Origin: Allium sativum
Lineage: Eukaryota; Streptophyta; Magnoliopsida; Asparagales; Amaryllidaceae
DNA: 64,000 nt
Assembly (NCBI GenBank): GCA_030737875.1
Contig: CM060921.1
Location: 399,754,192 to 399,818,191, forward strand
Reading direction: 5' to 3'
A program made the translations under genes and the position numbers. Shown here piece after piece: positions 25,242 through 36,803 of the stretch. How positions within the stretch are numbered: position 1 is the first letter of the stretch; every line of letters begins with the position of its first letter. The notes under the pieces are model-generated. The model did not search any database and was not told where the DNA came from. It saw nothing but the letters and a program-made list of their open reading frames with translations.

Positions 25242-25562
25242 TTGAGTGACTCATTGGAAAACATTTATCTGGATACATACGACGTATTGCAATATAAAAA
25301 GCCACTACCCAGAGACTCAACCGAAAAAGAGATCGCTACGGGAAAGTTTTGTTTGTTCCATGGAACCCACGGTCATTCTACTAACGAATGCCGTCATTTG
25401 AGAGAAGTAGTTGAGAAATTGCTGCGGGAAGGGAAGCTAGACGAGTACAAGGTTGCCCCACGGGACATGGGCAAGGAGGGCAAGCCCCGAACCAAAATCA
25501 GCCTGCTTCCAAACCCACAACCCAACAGAAAGGTAAAGGGACCGTTATCAATACCATTATAG
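25242..25562 (+). pseudogene. Tat gag C-terminal zinc-knuckle-like region
   Basis: The frame contains KFCLFHGTHGHSTNECRHL, the conserved C-x2-H-x4-H-x4-C-like block of Tat gag proteins, followed by a helical stretch (LREVVEKLLREGKLDEY) typical of the lineage. The N-terminal methionine of this open frame is incidental, because the real gag runs in from upstream in a different frame. Confidence 0.7.
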
Positions 25563-25687
25563 GCGGGCCCCATCTAGCTAACCATAGTTTCAAAGCAATG
25601 GATCAGTACGTTAATGCCGCCAAGCACTTTGAAGTAGGAAAATGCAGTAACCTCGAAGACATCACTCCAGTGAAATAACAAAGGACG

Positions 25688-25966
25688 ATGTCAGACGATG
25701 TCATATTCCATGGTAGAGATGATACCGGAATTCAATCACCCACTGAAGACCCACTGGTAATTACCACATCAATCGACCCCGCTTTAGTCCATAAGGTGTT
25801 TGTGGATAACGGAAGCTCGATTAATATCCTCTTTAAGAAAGCCTTTGAACAAATGACGCTCGAAGAGAAAGACTTAAAACCCTGCGAAGGATGGATACAG
25901 AGCTTCAATGGGGCATCGACGGCTCCGATGGGATATGTAGAATTACCAGTGACGTTAGGACAATGA
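25688..25966 (+). pseudogene. Tat aspartic protease domain
   Basis: Contains VHKVFVDNGSSINILFKKAF, the Tat version of the aspartic protease active site (D-N-G-S-S around the catalytic Asp), followed by FNGASTAPMGYVELPVTLG, which matches the lineage's second conserved block. It ends at a stop at 25964-25966. Codons further on (about 25970-26060, VLDVESPYNAFLGRPTLA) continue the domain in another frame, including the conserved FLGRP. Confidence 0.75.
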
Positions 25967-26399
25967 GATCGCCAGAGAGTGAGAATCCTACGATTTGTAG
26001 TTTTGGATGTTGAGTCACCCTACAATGCCTTCCTGGGCCGACCGACCCTCGCATAGTTTAGGGCATGTATTGCACCTTGGTGCTTACTGCTTAAATTCCT
26101 AACTGACGCAGGAGTAGGGGTGACGAGAGGTGATCAAGCTAGGGGACGAGCTTGCTACATGACAGAATTGAAGATGCTAATGAAGGGGTTGAATATAGAA
26201 CCCCATGGTACTTCTCCCCCTTCGAAGGAAAATTAAGCATAGCAATTAAGTGGTCCAGCCTCAAGACAGTCGCCCGGAGATGCACTCGACGATATAGATC
26301 CCAGTGAGGATAGGGAACCCGGGGACCGAAAGGCGACTCCTAATGAAACGACATTAGACATCTCCATTGATGATGCAGATTCGATAAAAATATTGAAGA

Positions 26400-26843
26400 T
26401 CAGATCGTAGCTAGATCCAATTCGAGCGAAAGAGTTGGCTGACTTTTTGAAGGCAAATCTGGATGTGTTTGCCTGGAGTCACGCTGACATGTGTGGGATA
26501 TCGCCTGCTATTATGAGCCATTCTTTGAATATCAACCCAAAACACCCACCGGTCAAGTAGAAGAGGTGGATGTTAGGCCCAGAGCGGTCAACTTCCTCGA
26601 AGGAAGATGTGGAAAAATTAAAGGATAATGGATTCATCAAGGACTCGAAATATCACGTTTGGATATCGAATCCTGTCCTGGTCAAAAAATCTAATGGGAA
26701 GTGGCGTACGTGCATTGACTTCTCTGAATTGAACAAGGCTTGTCCGAAAGATGGCTTTCCTCTTCCCAGGATTTATCAACTAGTGGACTCAATGGCCGGA
26801 CACGAGCTCCTAAAGGATGCCTATTTGGGATATAATCAAATTC
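26400..26843 (+). pseudogene. Tat reverse transcriptase, N-terminal half
   Basis: LADFLKANLDVFAWSHADM (about 26430) is the usual block before RT. After an in-frame stop (26558-26560) the RT begins and shows SNGKWRTCIDFSELNKACPK and FPLPRI, conserved palm motifs, then GHELLKDAYLGYNQI containing the first catalytic Asp. S1 breaks the domain precisely within GYNQI. Confidence 0.85.
26839..26843. other. Target site duplication of S1, left copy
   Basis: AATTC, matched by TATTC at 34500-34504 (one change). Removing S1 and one copy restores the expected RT codons across the junction, which confirms both S1 boundaries. Confidence 0.85.
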
Positions 26844-27109
26844 TGTAATATCTCGTATTTTTTGGTATAATAATTAATTAATTTAATTATATAAATAGTG
26901 ATTTAGAGAATTAAATGGCTGTTTAATTAAATAATATTGAATATTTAATTAATATAAATAATAGAATAATATATTTAATTCTGAAATAATCGGAAATAAT
27001 AGAATTCACAATATTGTGTGAATTGGGAAATTCAAATATATATATATTCAGTTTGAAATTTGAATTATATTAACGAATATATTATATAAGCGACAGTTTG
27101 AATGTATAA

Positions 27110-28880
27110 TTTTTTTTTTGAGGAAGACGGGTGTGTAGCGTGTCACTACACAGCCGGTTACGCATAGATATAATTAGCTAGATAAATATCTGGTTGACAA
27201 GCCCAACCAGTGTCATAAAGTTCCGCCAAGAAGGCCAAAGTATATAGTACCAGCTTGCTACAACGCAAAATTGTACATCAGATAGATCAGAGCATACCAT
27301 AACTTATAAGATTACAAGACAAAATAAAGTAAAGTAGGTAGCATAAGTGCACTATGCCGATCAGAGCGGGATCTGGGTGCTACTTTCTTGTGAACCAAGC
27401 GAATGAGGCATAAGCAGAGTTAGCCTGAAACGAGCAGGCCTGGTCGATCCTGTCCAAGAGACGAAAAGATGCAATATGTGATGACAAATACCCAACAGAA
27501 GTTTCTTTAGTCTGCCGAAGATATGAGCATTTCGTTCCAACCAGATACTCCAGGCAAAGAGAGCCACTAAAGAATCCAATTCAGGGTCTGGCGGGGTGTG
27601 CTGCCAATATTCAAAAAATGAGTGAATCGAGGGGATAAAATCAAGAAGGAAGGAGCTGATTGCAGCCCTAACCGCATAGGAGAAATCGCATTCAAAAAAG
27701 AGGTGAGTGAGAGATTCATTATGACTGTTATAGAGGACACAAATAGGATCGATATTGTTGTTGAAGCGAAAAATACGATCTTTGGTGTTGATGCGATTAT
27801 GAATGAGTAGCCATTGAAAGAAGATAACGCGAGGAGGAAGATGACAATTCCAGACATGGGTGAAAGTGAACCACCTACCTGGGTGAATAAGGAATTTAGA
27901 ACAGGCCGCTACAGAGAAGTTGGGGCTTAAGGCCCAAATAAATCTATCAGGATCTGGGTTGAATTGGGTTGAGTTAAGGATATGATCAATGCACACAAGC
28001 TCATTAATCGTTTCTAGCCCAAAATAGGTGGAAGGTATAAAGCCCAATGGGCCCTGAGAATGTGCTGAAGCAATTGACAGGGGATTAAATTGGTTTAATA
28101 CTGCCAAGTTTGGAAAAATGGAGGAGAAGGGGATCTGTTCGTTCCAAATATCCATCCAAAATAAGCAAGAGTTTCCATTATTGACTATAACGTGAAAGAG
28201 AGATTTTAATCTGGGAATGGTGGATAATACTCCTTTCCAAAAAGGCGATGGATTAAAAGAAGGGCTGAAATGGAGGATGAAGAAGGGGTTAGCTTGATAC
28301 CGTCTTTCCAAATAAATTGTCCTGGGGTAAGGCAGCGCCAAAGCCATTTAGCCAGAAGCGCCATGTTGAAGATAAAGAGGTTGTGAATTCCAAGTCCCCC
28401 ATGGTTCAATGGAAAGTAAACAGTTTGCCAATTGATTAGTTTTTTCAATTTACCCCCATTCAAGAGGAAAGAACATTGAATTGAATCAATTTTGTTGATT
28501 ACCCAAACTGGGAGTTTGTGGAAGGACATCCAGCAGGTTGGAAGTGAAGTGAGAACATGCTTGACCAAGACAAGGCGGCCCGCTGATGATAATGAATTGG
28601 CTTTCCAACTTGCAAGTCTATTTTCAATTTTGGAAATGAGAGGTAGCCAGTCAGATTTATGAAGTTTGGTAGGATGAAGTGCAATGCCTAAGTATGTGAT
28701 TGGGAATGAATCCAGTTTACAATTGAGACATTTAGCAATTCTAGGACCCAGGTGAGTGCAATTGCCCAACATTATAATAGAGCTTTTATTGAAGTTGATG
28801 GATAATCCTGAAATCATTTCAAAAGTGTAGAGGAGTATTTTGAGGCAGTGGATGTTAGAGGGTGTTGGAGGGGTGAAGAG
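27110..28880 (-). mobile_element. 5'-truncated LINE inside S1
   Basis: Minus-strand non-LTR element whose 3' poly(A) shows as ten Ts at 27110-27119. It contains the end of the RT domain and the C-terminal zinc-binding domain, then about 240 bases of 3' UTR. The 5' end is truncated inside RT near 28880, as is common for LINE insertions. I could not settle the target duplication because both flanks are AT-rich. Confidence 0.85.
27361..28870 (-). pseudogene. LINE ORF2 C-terminal part (RT end and zf-RVT)
   Basis: The upstream part (28817-28206) shows ISGLSINFNKS and SFPITYLGIALHPTK, the conserved end of plant LINE RT, then GGKLKKLINW and GGLGIHNL. A frameshift near 28305 moves reading to the frame 28347-27361, which has FWKGVLSTIP and the zf-RVT region (about 27880-27640) with LPPRVIFFQWLL and HLFFEC. 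The first C-x2-C of zf-RVT reads C-V-L-Y, so its second Cys is lost. 5' truncation plus frameshift make it a pseudogene. Confidence 0.85.
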
Positions 28881-29673
28881 AATTAAAATCGAGCTTGAAA
28901 TGGCATGGCGGTTCGCTATTTGGCGATTTGAACTTCAACTGAATATACAGGGACCGGTTTAAGTCGGATTTCTATGAAACAAGAAACGTTCGGAGCTAGC
29001 GAAGTATATTTTTCTAGTGGAAGAGAAAAATCGGGATTTCATTGTGTGGATTTTGATTTATGTTCAAATCAAATTTTAGAAAAGTCGTTATGGAATTTAT
29101 ATATAATTTATAACGATATATAAAAGGAATTTCATTATAAATCGAACATCGATTTAATCGGGATTTGAAATATCGAGTTAAAAATTCATATAGAAATATT
29201 CTAGAGCTGTATGATATTCTATTGTAAATATATATGATAATATAAATTTATTTATATTTATTTTAATTATTTTAAATATATTTATATTTAAAATTGGTTT
29301 ATTTAGAGCTTAAAAAATAGCCAGTTTTGCAAACGAACTCCGTTTTCGACGAAACTAATTTTGTTGGATCCATAATATAAAATTATTTTTAGATTCCCAG
29401 TTTCTTGATTTTTGGGGTCACTATGTGGCCGTATGGATTTTTAAAGTGAAAAACAATCTATATTTTGACGGTTAAAAATACGCTGTGTGAGCATTCGAAG
29501 TTGGAATTCAACGAAACCAGTATCGTTGGGTCCGTAATGTCGAACTCTAGTTGTATGCTAATTTTCATGATTTTTGGGTATCTGTTTGACCGTAGGAATT
29601 TTTAGAATGATAAATCGAGTAGAAAAATCAAAAATAAATATAGATGAAGCTTCTTAAGCAAGCCACCATATCC

Positions 29674-29682
29674 TATAAATAC
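29674..29682 (+). promoter_or_regulatory. TATA box of S1 LTR
   Basis: TATAAATAC in the context ATCCTATAAATACACC, about 30 bases before a CCTTCTTAACCCTAAAAG block that looks like the transcript start region. It supports the interpretation that sequence before it is U3. Confidence 0.65.
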
Positions 29683-31649
29683 ACCCCATCCTTCTTAACC
29701 CTAAAAGATTATTTTCTCTAGTCAAAAGCCGCCGCTATCCCTTTTCCTCAGTAAAAAAAAATTTCGTGATCTTCAAAATAGATTAAAAATCGAATACATA
29801 AGGAAATCAAATCCTTTGATTCGTGAAGCTCCTACAAGGATATTCAACAAGATGGAATCAACAACATCTAGATCCTGTTTTTCGGGAGCCAAGCTTCTGA
29901 GTAGCGTCGAAGCCAGATTTTCGTTTGAAGTGGTGATGGTTAAAGCCGGATTATGGCGAACTCCATCAAAGTTGAGGCAAACTGATCCTGGCGAGGCAAG
30001 AGGCGCGCGAGCCGCATTCTATGGTGGTGGTTCGTATTCCAGTGGTCGGTGGCCAGAGTTTGGAGAAGCTTAACGGGTTTCTTTGTTTGAGTTGCTGTCG
30101 AGGGCGTAAGGGTACTGGAGGATCGTCGATCGACAAGGGAAGGTAGGTGAGTTGTCAGTGGTCAAGCTGGGGTGGTTACGGTGGATTCCGGTGAACCCTA
30201 GCATTAGCGGCAGTGATCTAAGAGGGTTGGTCGGAGCTTCGACATACGGAGGAGGTGGTAGCGAGCATCTGAGTGACACAATTCTTTTTTGAAGTCTTCA
30301 AACCTGGGTAATTGAGTATTTTGTATTTGAGCAGTATTTAATCACGTTGACTTGGATTTATGGGTGTTTTGGTGTTGGGTTGGTGACTTAGATTTTTGTA
30401 CGTGATGATTTCCGATTGCAGGTGAGTCCAAATATGGGATAAGAGGAAGACAGGTGATACCCAGGTTTAAGAAAAGGATTAGTAAATTATTTTCAGTGGG
30501 TTCTAATAGTTTAACCACCGTGTATGAAGTGAAACTTGTACAGACTGAGTGGTTTTGCAAGTGGAGGGAATTCCACTGTGCAGTTGCGTAGGAAGGGAGA
30601 TGACAACAGTTTTTAGCTCAAGGATGCTCCATTGTTTTCTATGTGTATAGTGGGCGAGTTGGTAAGGGTGTTGAGTGTTTAACTGGAGCATGTTTAAGTT
30701 AGGTACTATTGTTTGTGGAACCGGAGATGGATAGTGACGGTCTCACCCGATTCATGGGGTAGGTTTGTAGGAAGCATGGAGCGAAATCACATTGTTGGAT
30801 GTTTACTAGGGCGTGTTCTAACCGTTGGGAAGAATGATACCGTGACTAAGCATCATTAAATAAATCACTGAGTAAGGTGATTAAAAATCCTTATTAATGT
30901 TGATGCTAATTAAATATATATATATATATATATATTTGTAACAAATATATTTCACTTATGTACGATCAGATCTGACCTAACAAGTCACATTGAGACCGTA
31001 GAGGCGGGATCTACATTATAGAAACGATGTGGCTAAGAACAGAACTACTGGAATTTCGTGTTAAAATCAAACGCCAGTTTGATTTTAAATGAAACAAAAA
31101 GAAAACAGAATCGTCAACTGGGAACCAATGTGAGTAAAGCTCACTAACTCTACCAGTTCATATTTTTATAACGTATTTTAGAACTAATAGATGATGGTTG
31201 ATTCTGTGTGTTAACTGTTTGGTTGAACTGCTAAGTGATTATTTGAAATTATAGATAATGATATATACATAAATATCATTAATCAATTATTGATTCTGTT
31301 TAGCAGAATATTTCATATTGAAATGAAATCGATGTTAAATATATTGTTTAACATCTGTGATGCAGGAAAACGGGTTGGAGGGATCCAACTGGATTCCTCA
31401 ATATTTATAATATTGTTCTTTTCATATATTGTAATATATGATGTGATATATAATCTGTTGTTGATTATGTGTGTTTGAATGATATCGATCATTGTCATTT
31501 GGTATTTTAAATACCGTAAGAAATGCTGGGATGTAGAAAAGGGGATTTTCAAAGGTGTATTTCGAAAATAAATTATTTATATAAAATCAATGGATTTTAT
31601 ATATAAAAGGAAAAGGATTTTTTAAAAAAATAATAATTATAAAATCAAA

Positions 31650-31925
31650 GGAGATTGAAAAGGAAATATTATTTGTTAAATAAATAGAATTGAAAAGGAA
31701 ATATTTATTTGTTAAATGAATAGAATTGAAAAGGAAATATTTATTTGTTAAATGAATAGAATTGAAAAGGAAATATTTATTTGTTAAATAAATAGAATTG
31801 AAAACGAAATATTTATTTGTTAAATAAATAGAATTGAAAAGGAAATATTTACTTGTTAAATAAATAGGATTGAAAAGAAAATATTTATTTGTTAAACAAA
31901 TAGAATTGAAAAGGAATATTTATTT
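31650..31925 (+). repeat. 36-bp minisatellite in S1
   Basis: About seven copies of a 36-bp unit containing GAATTGAAAAGGAAATATTT then ATTTGTTAAATAAATA. Its position in the LTR parallels the 27-bp array of P but the unit sequence differs. Confidence 0.93.
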
Positions 31926-31939
31926 GGGAACTAAATAGA

Positions 31940-32430
31940 AAGATAAAAGGAGTTAACTAAAAGGAGTTAATCAAAAGGAGTTATTTGAAAGGAGTTCAAA
32001 AAGGAGTTAATCGAATATTGGTTATTCGAAAGGAGTTATTCGAATATTAGTTATTCGAAGAGTGTTTTTTGAATATTGGTTATTTGAAAGGAGTTAGTCG
32101 AATATTAGTTATTCGAAGAGAGTTAATCGAATATTAGTTATTCAAATAAGAGTTAGTCAAATATTGGTTAATCGAATAAGAGTTAATCAAATATAGTTTA
32201 TTCGAATAGAGTTAAAGGAGTTAATCGTATATATTTTATTCGAAAGGAGTTAAGTGACAAGAGTTAATCGAATACAGTTTATCCGAATAGAGTTAAAGGA
32301 GTTATCGAATATAGTTTATTCGAAAGGAGTTAATCGAATATAGTTTATTCGAAAGGAGTTAAGTGATAAGAGTTAATGAATTAAAGTTAATCGAGTTAAA
32401 GTTAATGGAGTTACGGTTAATTGATTTGAG
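31940..32430 (+). repeat. Hairpin-unit array in S1
   Basis: Irregular 25- to 35-bp units built from GGAGTTAATCG and an inverted repeat. TTCGAAT pairs with ATTCGAA around a 7-base loop (32039-32059). Similar perfect stems are at 32011-32029, 32098-32116, 32305-32323 and 32334-32352, the last two with stem TCGAATA and loop TAGTT. Other units are imperfect. Confidence 0.85.
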
Positions 32431-34499
32431 TTAATCGAGTTATATTTTGAAGTTAGATATTTCAGAAGTAGGGATTATAATGCTATTGTTATAATCAATG
32501 ATTTCTGTAAAAGAAGTGGATTCATAAATAGAATCCGAGAGTTACGTAAGGAAGTTTGTTAAAGGTTTAAAAGGTGAACCTTGTTTGTTTCGAAGTTAGA
32601 AATGTTGTTCAGTTAAGGTTTGAGAGGTAGTTGTACCCTAACTTGATTGGCCTCGTTTTTAACTAAGGAATGGTTAAGCTTCGATACTGAAGGTTGGTTA
32701 AGTGAAATTAGTTAATCAGGGTAATGGTTTGAGTGGCATAGCGATGTTTTATTTAAATATCTGTTTAAATCCAAGGAATGAGTTTTGGAAACATTTTCCA
32801 AATATAATCAGAGATGTTTTCAAATCATAGAAAATGAAATGTTGGATGGTAAAGAATACTGGAATGACAATGATACGTGAAAAAGAGATGGAAATGTTAT
32901 CCAATGATTAATAACGTATATTTTCTAAATTTAGAAAATAAGGAATGTTGAATATATGGAAATAGGAAATAAATAAATAAATGAAATAAAGAGAAAATGT
33001 TGATTGATGATTGATCAGTAAGATTTCCATTTGGAAATACGATCGTTGTTTGCACACGTGTTTTTCTTTGATAGTTAACTCACCGACTATCGAAGTTTTT
33101 GACCCTTTTTCCATCCTCAATATGGAGAGACCTGGATCAGATTTAGTATCTGAAAACCACTCTGTGTGGGCGTTAGCGTTGCGATCAAATATGATGAAGA
33201 TAATTGAAGATGGAGTTATGCAAGGGCAGTCCTATTTACAGAATAGTACCTTCGGTTTGTCCAATCCCAGGATGACCTGTATGGAAGAATGTCTGACAGA
33301 GTATATTTCATGGATCGCGTAAGTTGATCTCTTCAAGCATATTTACGTTTGGTGGCGGAGGAATTCATTTCTCTTAGCTGTATACCCATTGTATTTTTGG
33401 GAAATCAATTTGTGATTTGCCGGGTATGACGATGTGACATTCAAAGTGAATAAATGTGTGATCTGTCAGAGATAAGCATGGTCTCTAGCCTTTAAACCAG
33501 GAAATGACAAAAATCGGGTAGGCAGCATGGCTAAGTGGTTGGCTGCCAAGTAGGGTGTATTATCACCTATCTAGAGATATTCATTTCATTCTTTAATCTA
33601 TTCGATGTTGTCTGATTCGGGAAACGGTTGCTGATCCCAACCGTTGGTGATATACATTCGATACACTCAAGCGAAATGAGTGGTCGGTCATGTGTGGTCA
33701 AGTTGCAAGTTGTTCTTGTTAAATCCAGTGTATTCCTCTCTAGAGGTACACTATCGGAAGGTGGTTCCATAACTTGTCTTAGTTGGTTATCCATTTTCCA
33801 ATAAGTGCTCGCGGTTTTTATTGTATAATATATATGAAAAACGTGAGATGAAAGCGTTTCTGCTAGATGATTATTTAATTGTGGTTGATAGACATTATTA
33901 TAATATCAAAAGAGTTTTGATATAAATTTTATCGTTTCTTTCAAAAGGATTTTGAAAGTTAAATCAAATGTTTTGGATTCTCATAAAGGAAAAACCCGTT
34001 CCGTTATACGGCGTGGTCTTACGAGATATCGTTTAATTGCTCAAACTGTTCTAAACTGTTTTACTCACACCAGTCCCGTGAATGACCCAGAGTTTGTTTT
34101 TGTTTTGTTTTCCCTAAACTCTTGGGTGCCTAATTTTTTACGGGCACTCAAGTAGTCAGGATTTTACAGATATACTTGGAAAGCTGGAGCAGGAGGCTTC
34201 AGCAGCGTTTATATAACTACTGTTTATTTCTGCTGTGTTGTAAGTGCTGTACTTTGATAATGATATGTATATTCAAGTACAATCTTTTATTTCAAAGTTA
34301 TGTTTTATTTTATTCGTTCCGCTGTGAGATTCGTGTTTACTCTGATGTTGTGTGTTCTTCTTCTTCTATTCTAAGTTTCTATCTTATCTATTCTTACCCT
34401 CTGTTTTCTTTCTATTATTTTTCTGGCTTCCAGTGCAATTGGGGTTGGACTTGTGTTATTTGGTCAGCTCAAATTGTACCGGAATTTCGGGACACTACA

Positions 34500-34683
34500 T
34501 ATTCCCATGCATATACCAGATCAGGAGCACACAAGATTCATCACAGGCTTGGGTTTGTATTTCTATGTGGTAATGCCATTTGGATTAAAGAATGCAGGAG
34601 CCACATGTCAGCGCTTGGTCAACCGCATGTTCTATAATAAAATTGGAAAAACCATGGAAGTCTATGTGGACAACATGCTTTGA
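34500..34683 (+). pseudogene. Tat reverse transcriptase, second part
   Basis: Continues from 26843 after S1, reading PMHIPDQEHT, then VMPFGLKNAGATCQRL and MEVYVDNML before a stop. The catalytic YVDD box is YVDN here, so the second active-site Asp is changed to Asn and the enzyme would be inactive even without the other breaks. Confidence 0.88.
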
Positions 34684-34977
34684 AGTCTAGACAGTCTCCC
34701 GTTCATATAAAAGACTTAGCAGAGATGTTTGGCATTCTGCGAAGGTAAGGGATGAAGTTGAACCCTCTAAAATGTTCGTTTGGGGTCGCATCTGGGAAAT
34801 TCCTTGGGTTCATCGTGAGTTCTCGAGGGATTGAGATATAATCCTAGTCAGATAGCAGCAATGAGGAATATTTAAGAACCACGGAAGATTAACGACGTTC
34901 AAAGCCTGGTAGGAAAAGATGTCGCATTAAGCAGGTTTATCCCCAAAGCCATAGATAAGTGTGTCCCTTTCTTCGAT

Positions 34978-35530
34978 TTGATAAAACGGGGCAAACGTAA
35001 CTTCAAGTGGACTCCCGATTGTGTGGAGGCTTTCCAAAATCTATTAGACTTATTAGAGAAGTCTCCGATATTGTCAAAACCTTTGGAACATGAGGATATG
35101 TTCGTCTATCTGGCGGTGTTGTCTCATGCTGTCAGCACAGCATTGGTGCATGAAGAAGACAAGGTCCAAAGGCTTGTATACTACATAAGCAAGCAGCTAG
35201 CCGCTGCAGAGCGTAATTGTCCAAGAATAGAAAAGCTTGCTTATAGCCTCCTGATTGCTTCCTGAAACCTCCGTCATTACTTTCAAGTTCATCCAATAGT
35301 TGTATACACTTATCAACCTTTAAGGCAAGTGTTACAAAGACCCGAAGCATCGGGGTGATTACTTAAGTGGAATATCGAGTTAAGCCAATTCAATTTAAAT
35401 TTTCAACTGCGGAGATCAACAAGGGGGAAGGACTTAGCCGATTTCATGGCAGAATTCACGATCCCCGCAGAAGAAACGGTGGATGACAAGGTTGTTTCTT
35501 CTGAACACGAGTTAGAGCTTAGTCCGTGAA
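34978..35530 (+). pseudogene. Tat RNase H (first) domain
   Basis: FKWTPDCVEAFQNLLDLL begins the RT-linked RNase H domain. YLAVLSHAVSTALVHEED and YYISKQLAAAERNCPRIEKL are its expected blocks. After a stop (35263-35265) the sequence still reads recognisably (LRHYFQVHPIVVYT, then RGKDLADFMAEFT). Confidence 0.8.
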
Positions 35531-35534
35531 GCTA

Positions 35535-35900
35535 TATATGGACTGGGCTAAAAATAATCGAAGATCCGACGCCAGAGTTGTTTTAATCACTCTTGAAGGA
35601 CGATCCATTTACTATGCCCTGTGATTGGAGTTTTCTGCCACTAATAATGATTCCGAGTTTGAGGCCCTGATTGCCGGGCTGAAACTCACTAAGGAGTAAG
35701 AACATTGGACATATTCTGTGACTCCAAGATAGTTGTCTGCCAAGTTCGGAAGGAATTGTGACCAAGGGACCTCGGCTTGTTACTTATCTTGGAAAAGTGG
35801 AAGAGCCACTAGGCAACTTGGAACATTACAATACAACACACATTCCAAGAGTGGAAAATCAGAAGGCGGATCGACTGGCTAAGCTCACGAGTTCTGACAA
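35535..35900 (+). pseudogene. Tat second (archaeal-type) RNase H-like domain
   Basis: In one frame from about 35532 it reads LYMDWAKNNRRSDARVVLI, then after a stop LEFSATNNDSEFEALIAGL and KLTKE. These are the hallmark blocks of the additional RNase H in Tat-lineage elements, with Asp and Glu catalytic candidates in place. It ends with HIPRVENQKADRLAKLTS (about 35840-35890). Stops and frameshifts interrupt it. Confidence 0.78.
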
Positions 35901-36803
35901 CCTAGAGGAAACTGAGATGGTTCAGATAGAGATACTAGAATCGCCAAGCTTTGACTTAATGGAAATTGAACTAGCCTTGGAAACTGAGCCAGAGAGGGAG
36001 TCATGGATTACACCAATAAAGAACTTCCTCAAGATCGGAATTCTCCCATCGAAGAAGAGCAAAAGACAAGTTGTAACATGTAAAGCTGCGAGAAACGTTT
36101 TACAGGACGACGTCATTTATCACCAAGGGTTTTCTATGCCCCTATTACGGTGTATAGCACACGACGACATCAAGTGTGTACTGCAAGAAGTACATGAAGG
36201 TGAGTGTGTGGACCACACTAGAGGTCAAACCTTAGCAACGAAAGTACTGCGGTACAGATATTTTTGGCCTACCGTAAATAAAGATGCGGCTGATTACTCA
36301 CGACGCTGCGAAAAATGTCAAATGTTCGCTAAAATACCCAGAGCACCTCCGACTCAGCTTAAGTCAATGGTAAGTCCATGGTCGTTTGCCATATGGGGAA
36401 TTGATATTATTGGAGTTTTGCCCATCACCAAGGGAGGAGCAAAGTACGCAATCGTCGCAGTGGATTATTTCGCGAAGTGTGTGGAAGCCAACCCTTAACC
36501 ACAATTACGGCAAGGAAGGTGATAAATTTTGTGGTCATAAACATTATTTGCTGATTTGGGATACCGAGAACCATCATAACTGATAATGGAACCCAATTCG
36601 ACAGTGCAGAATTTAAAAACTTCTGTCATAAATACAAGATTGATAAAAGGTATACCGCTGTAGCTCACCGACAGTCAAATGGACAGGTTGAAGCAATAAA
36701 CAAAGTTGTTAAATCTATTCTTAAGAAGCGGTTGGAGCGGGCCAAAGCCAAGTGGTTGGATGAGTTACCACTAGCTTTGTGCGCCACGCTTGGTATATCA
36801 TTG
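35901..36803 (+). pseudogene. Tat integrase, truncated
   Basis: After a linker comes the zinc-binding H2C2 region (VHEGECVDHTRGQTLATKVL, YFWPT, CEKCQ), then the catalytic core with GIDIIGVLP. A frameshift near 36500 moves the remainder to another frame, where TDNGTQFDSAEF and RQSNGQVEAINK carry the other two acidic residues. Homology stops at LPLALCATL (about 36790); the C-terminal part is missing. Confidence 0.85.

Larger units (their letters stand above)
26844..34499 (+). mobile_element. S1: solo giant LTR inserted in the Tat RT
   Basis: Starts TGTAATATCTCG, ends GGGACACTACA, and has a 5-bp target duplication. No primer site or polypurine tract is seen inside, so it reads as a solo LTR left by LTR-LTR recombination. 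Without the LINE at 27110-28880 it is about 5.9 kb. It follows P's LTR: the upstream module (about 29343 and 29508), a TATA box (29674), minisatellites (31650-32430), the CCGTTCCGTTATACGGCGTG block (about 33989) and the CACACCAGTC box (34067-34076). It is therefore a diverged member of the same giant-LTR group and independent evidence that such long LTRs exist. Confidence 0.8.

Noticed and set aside
33495..33530. GGCAGC...GCTGCC inverted repeat resembling a tRNA arm
   Set aside because: Too short, no acceptor or anticodon arms, and the pairing is not kept in S2.
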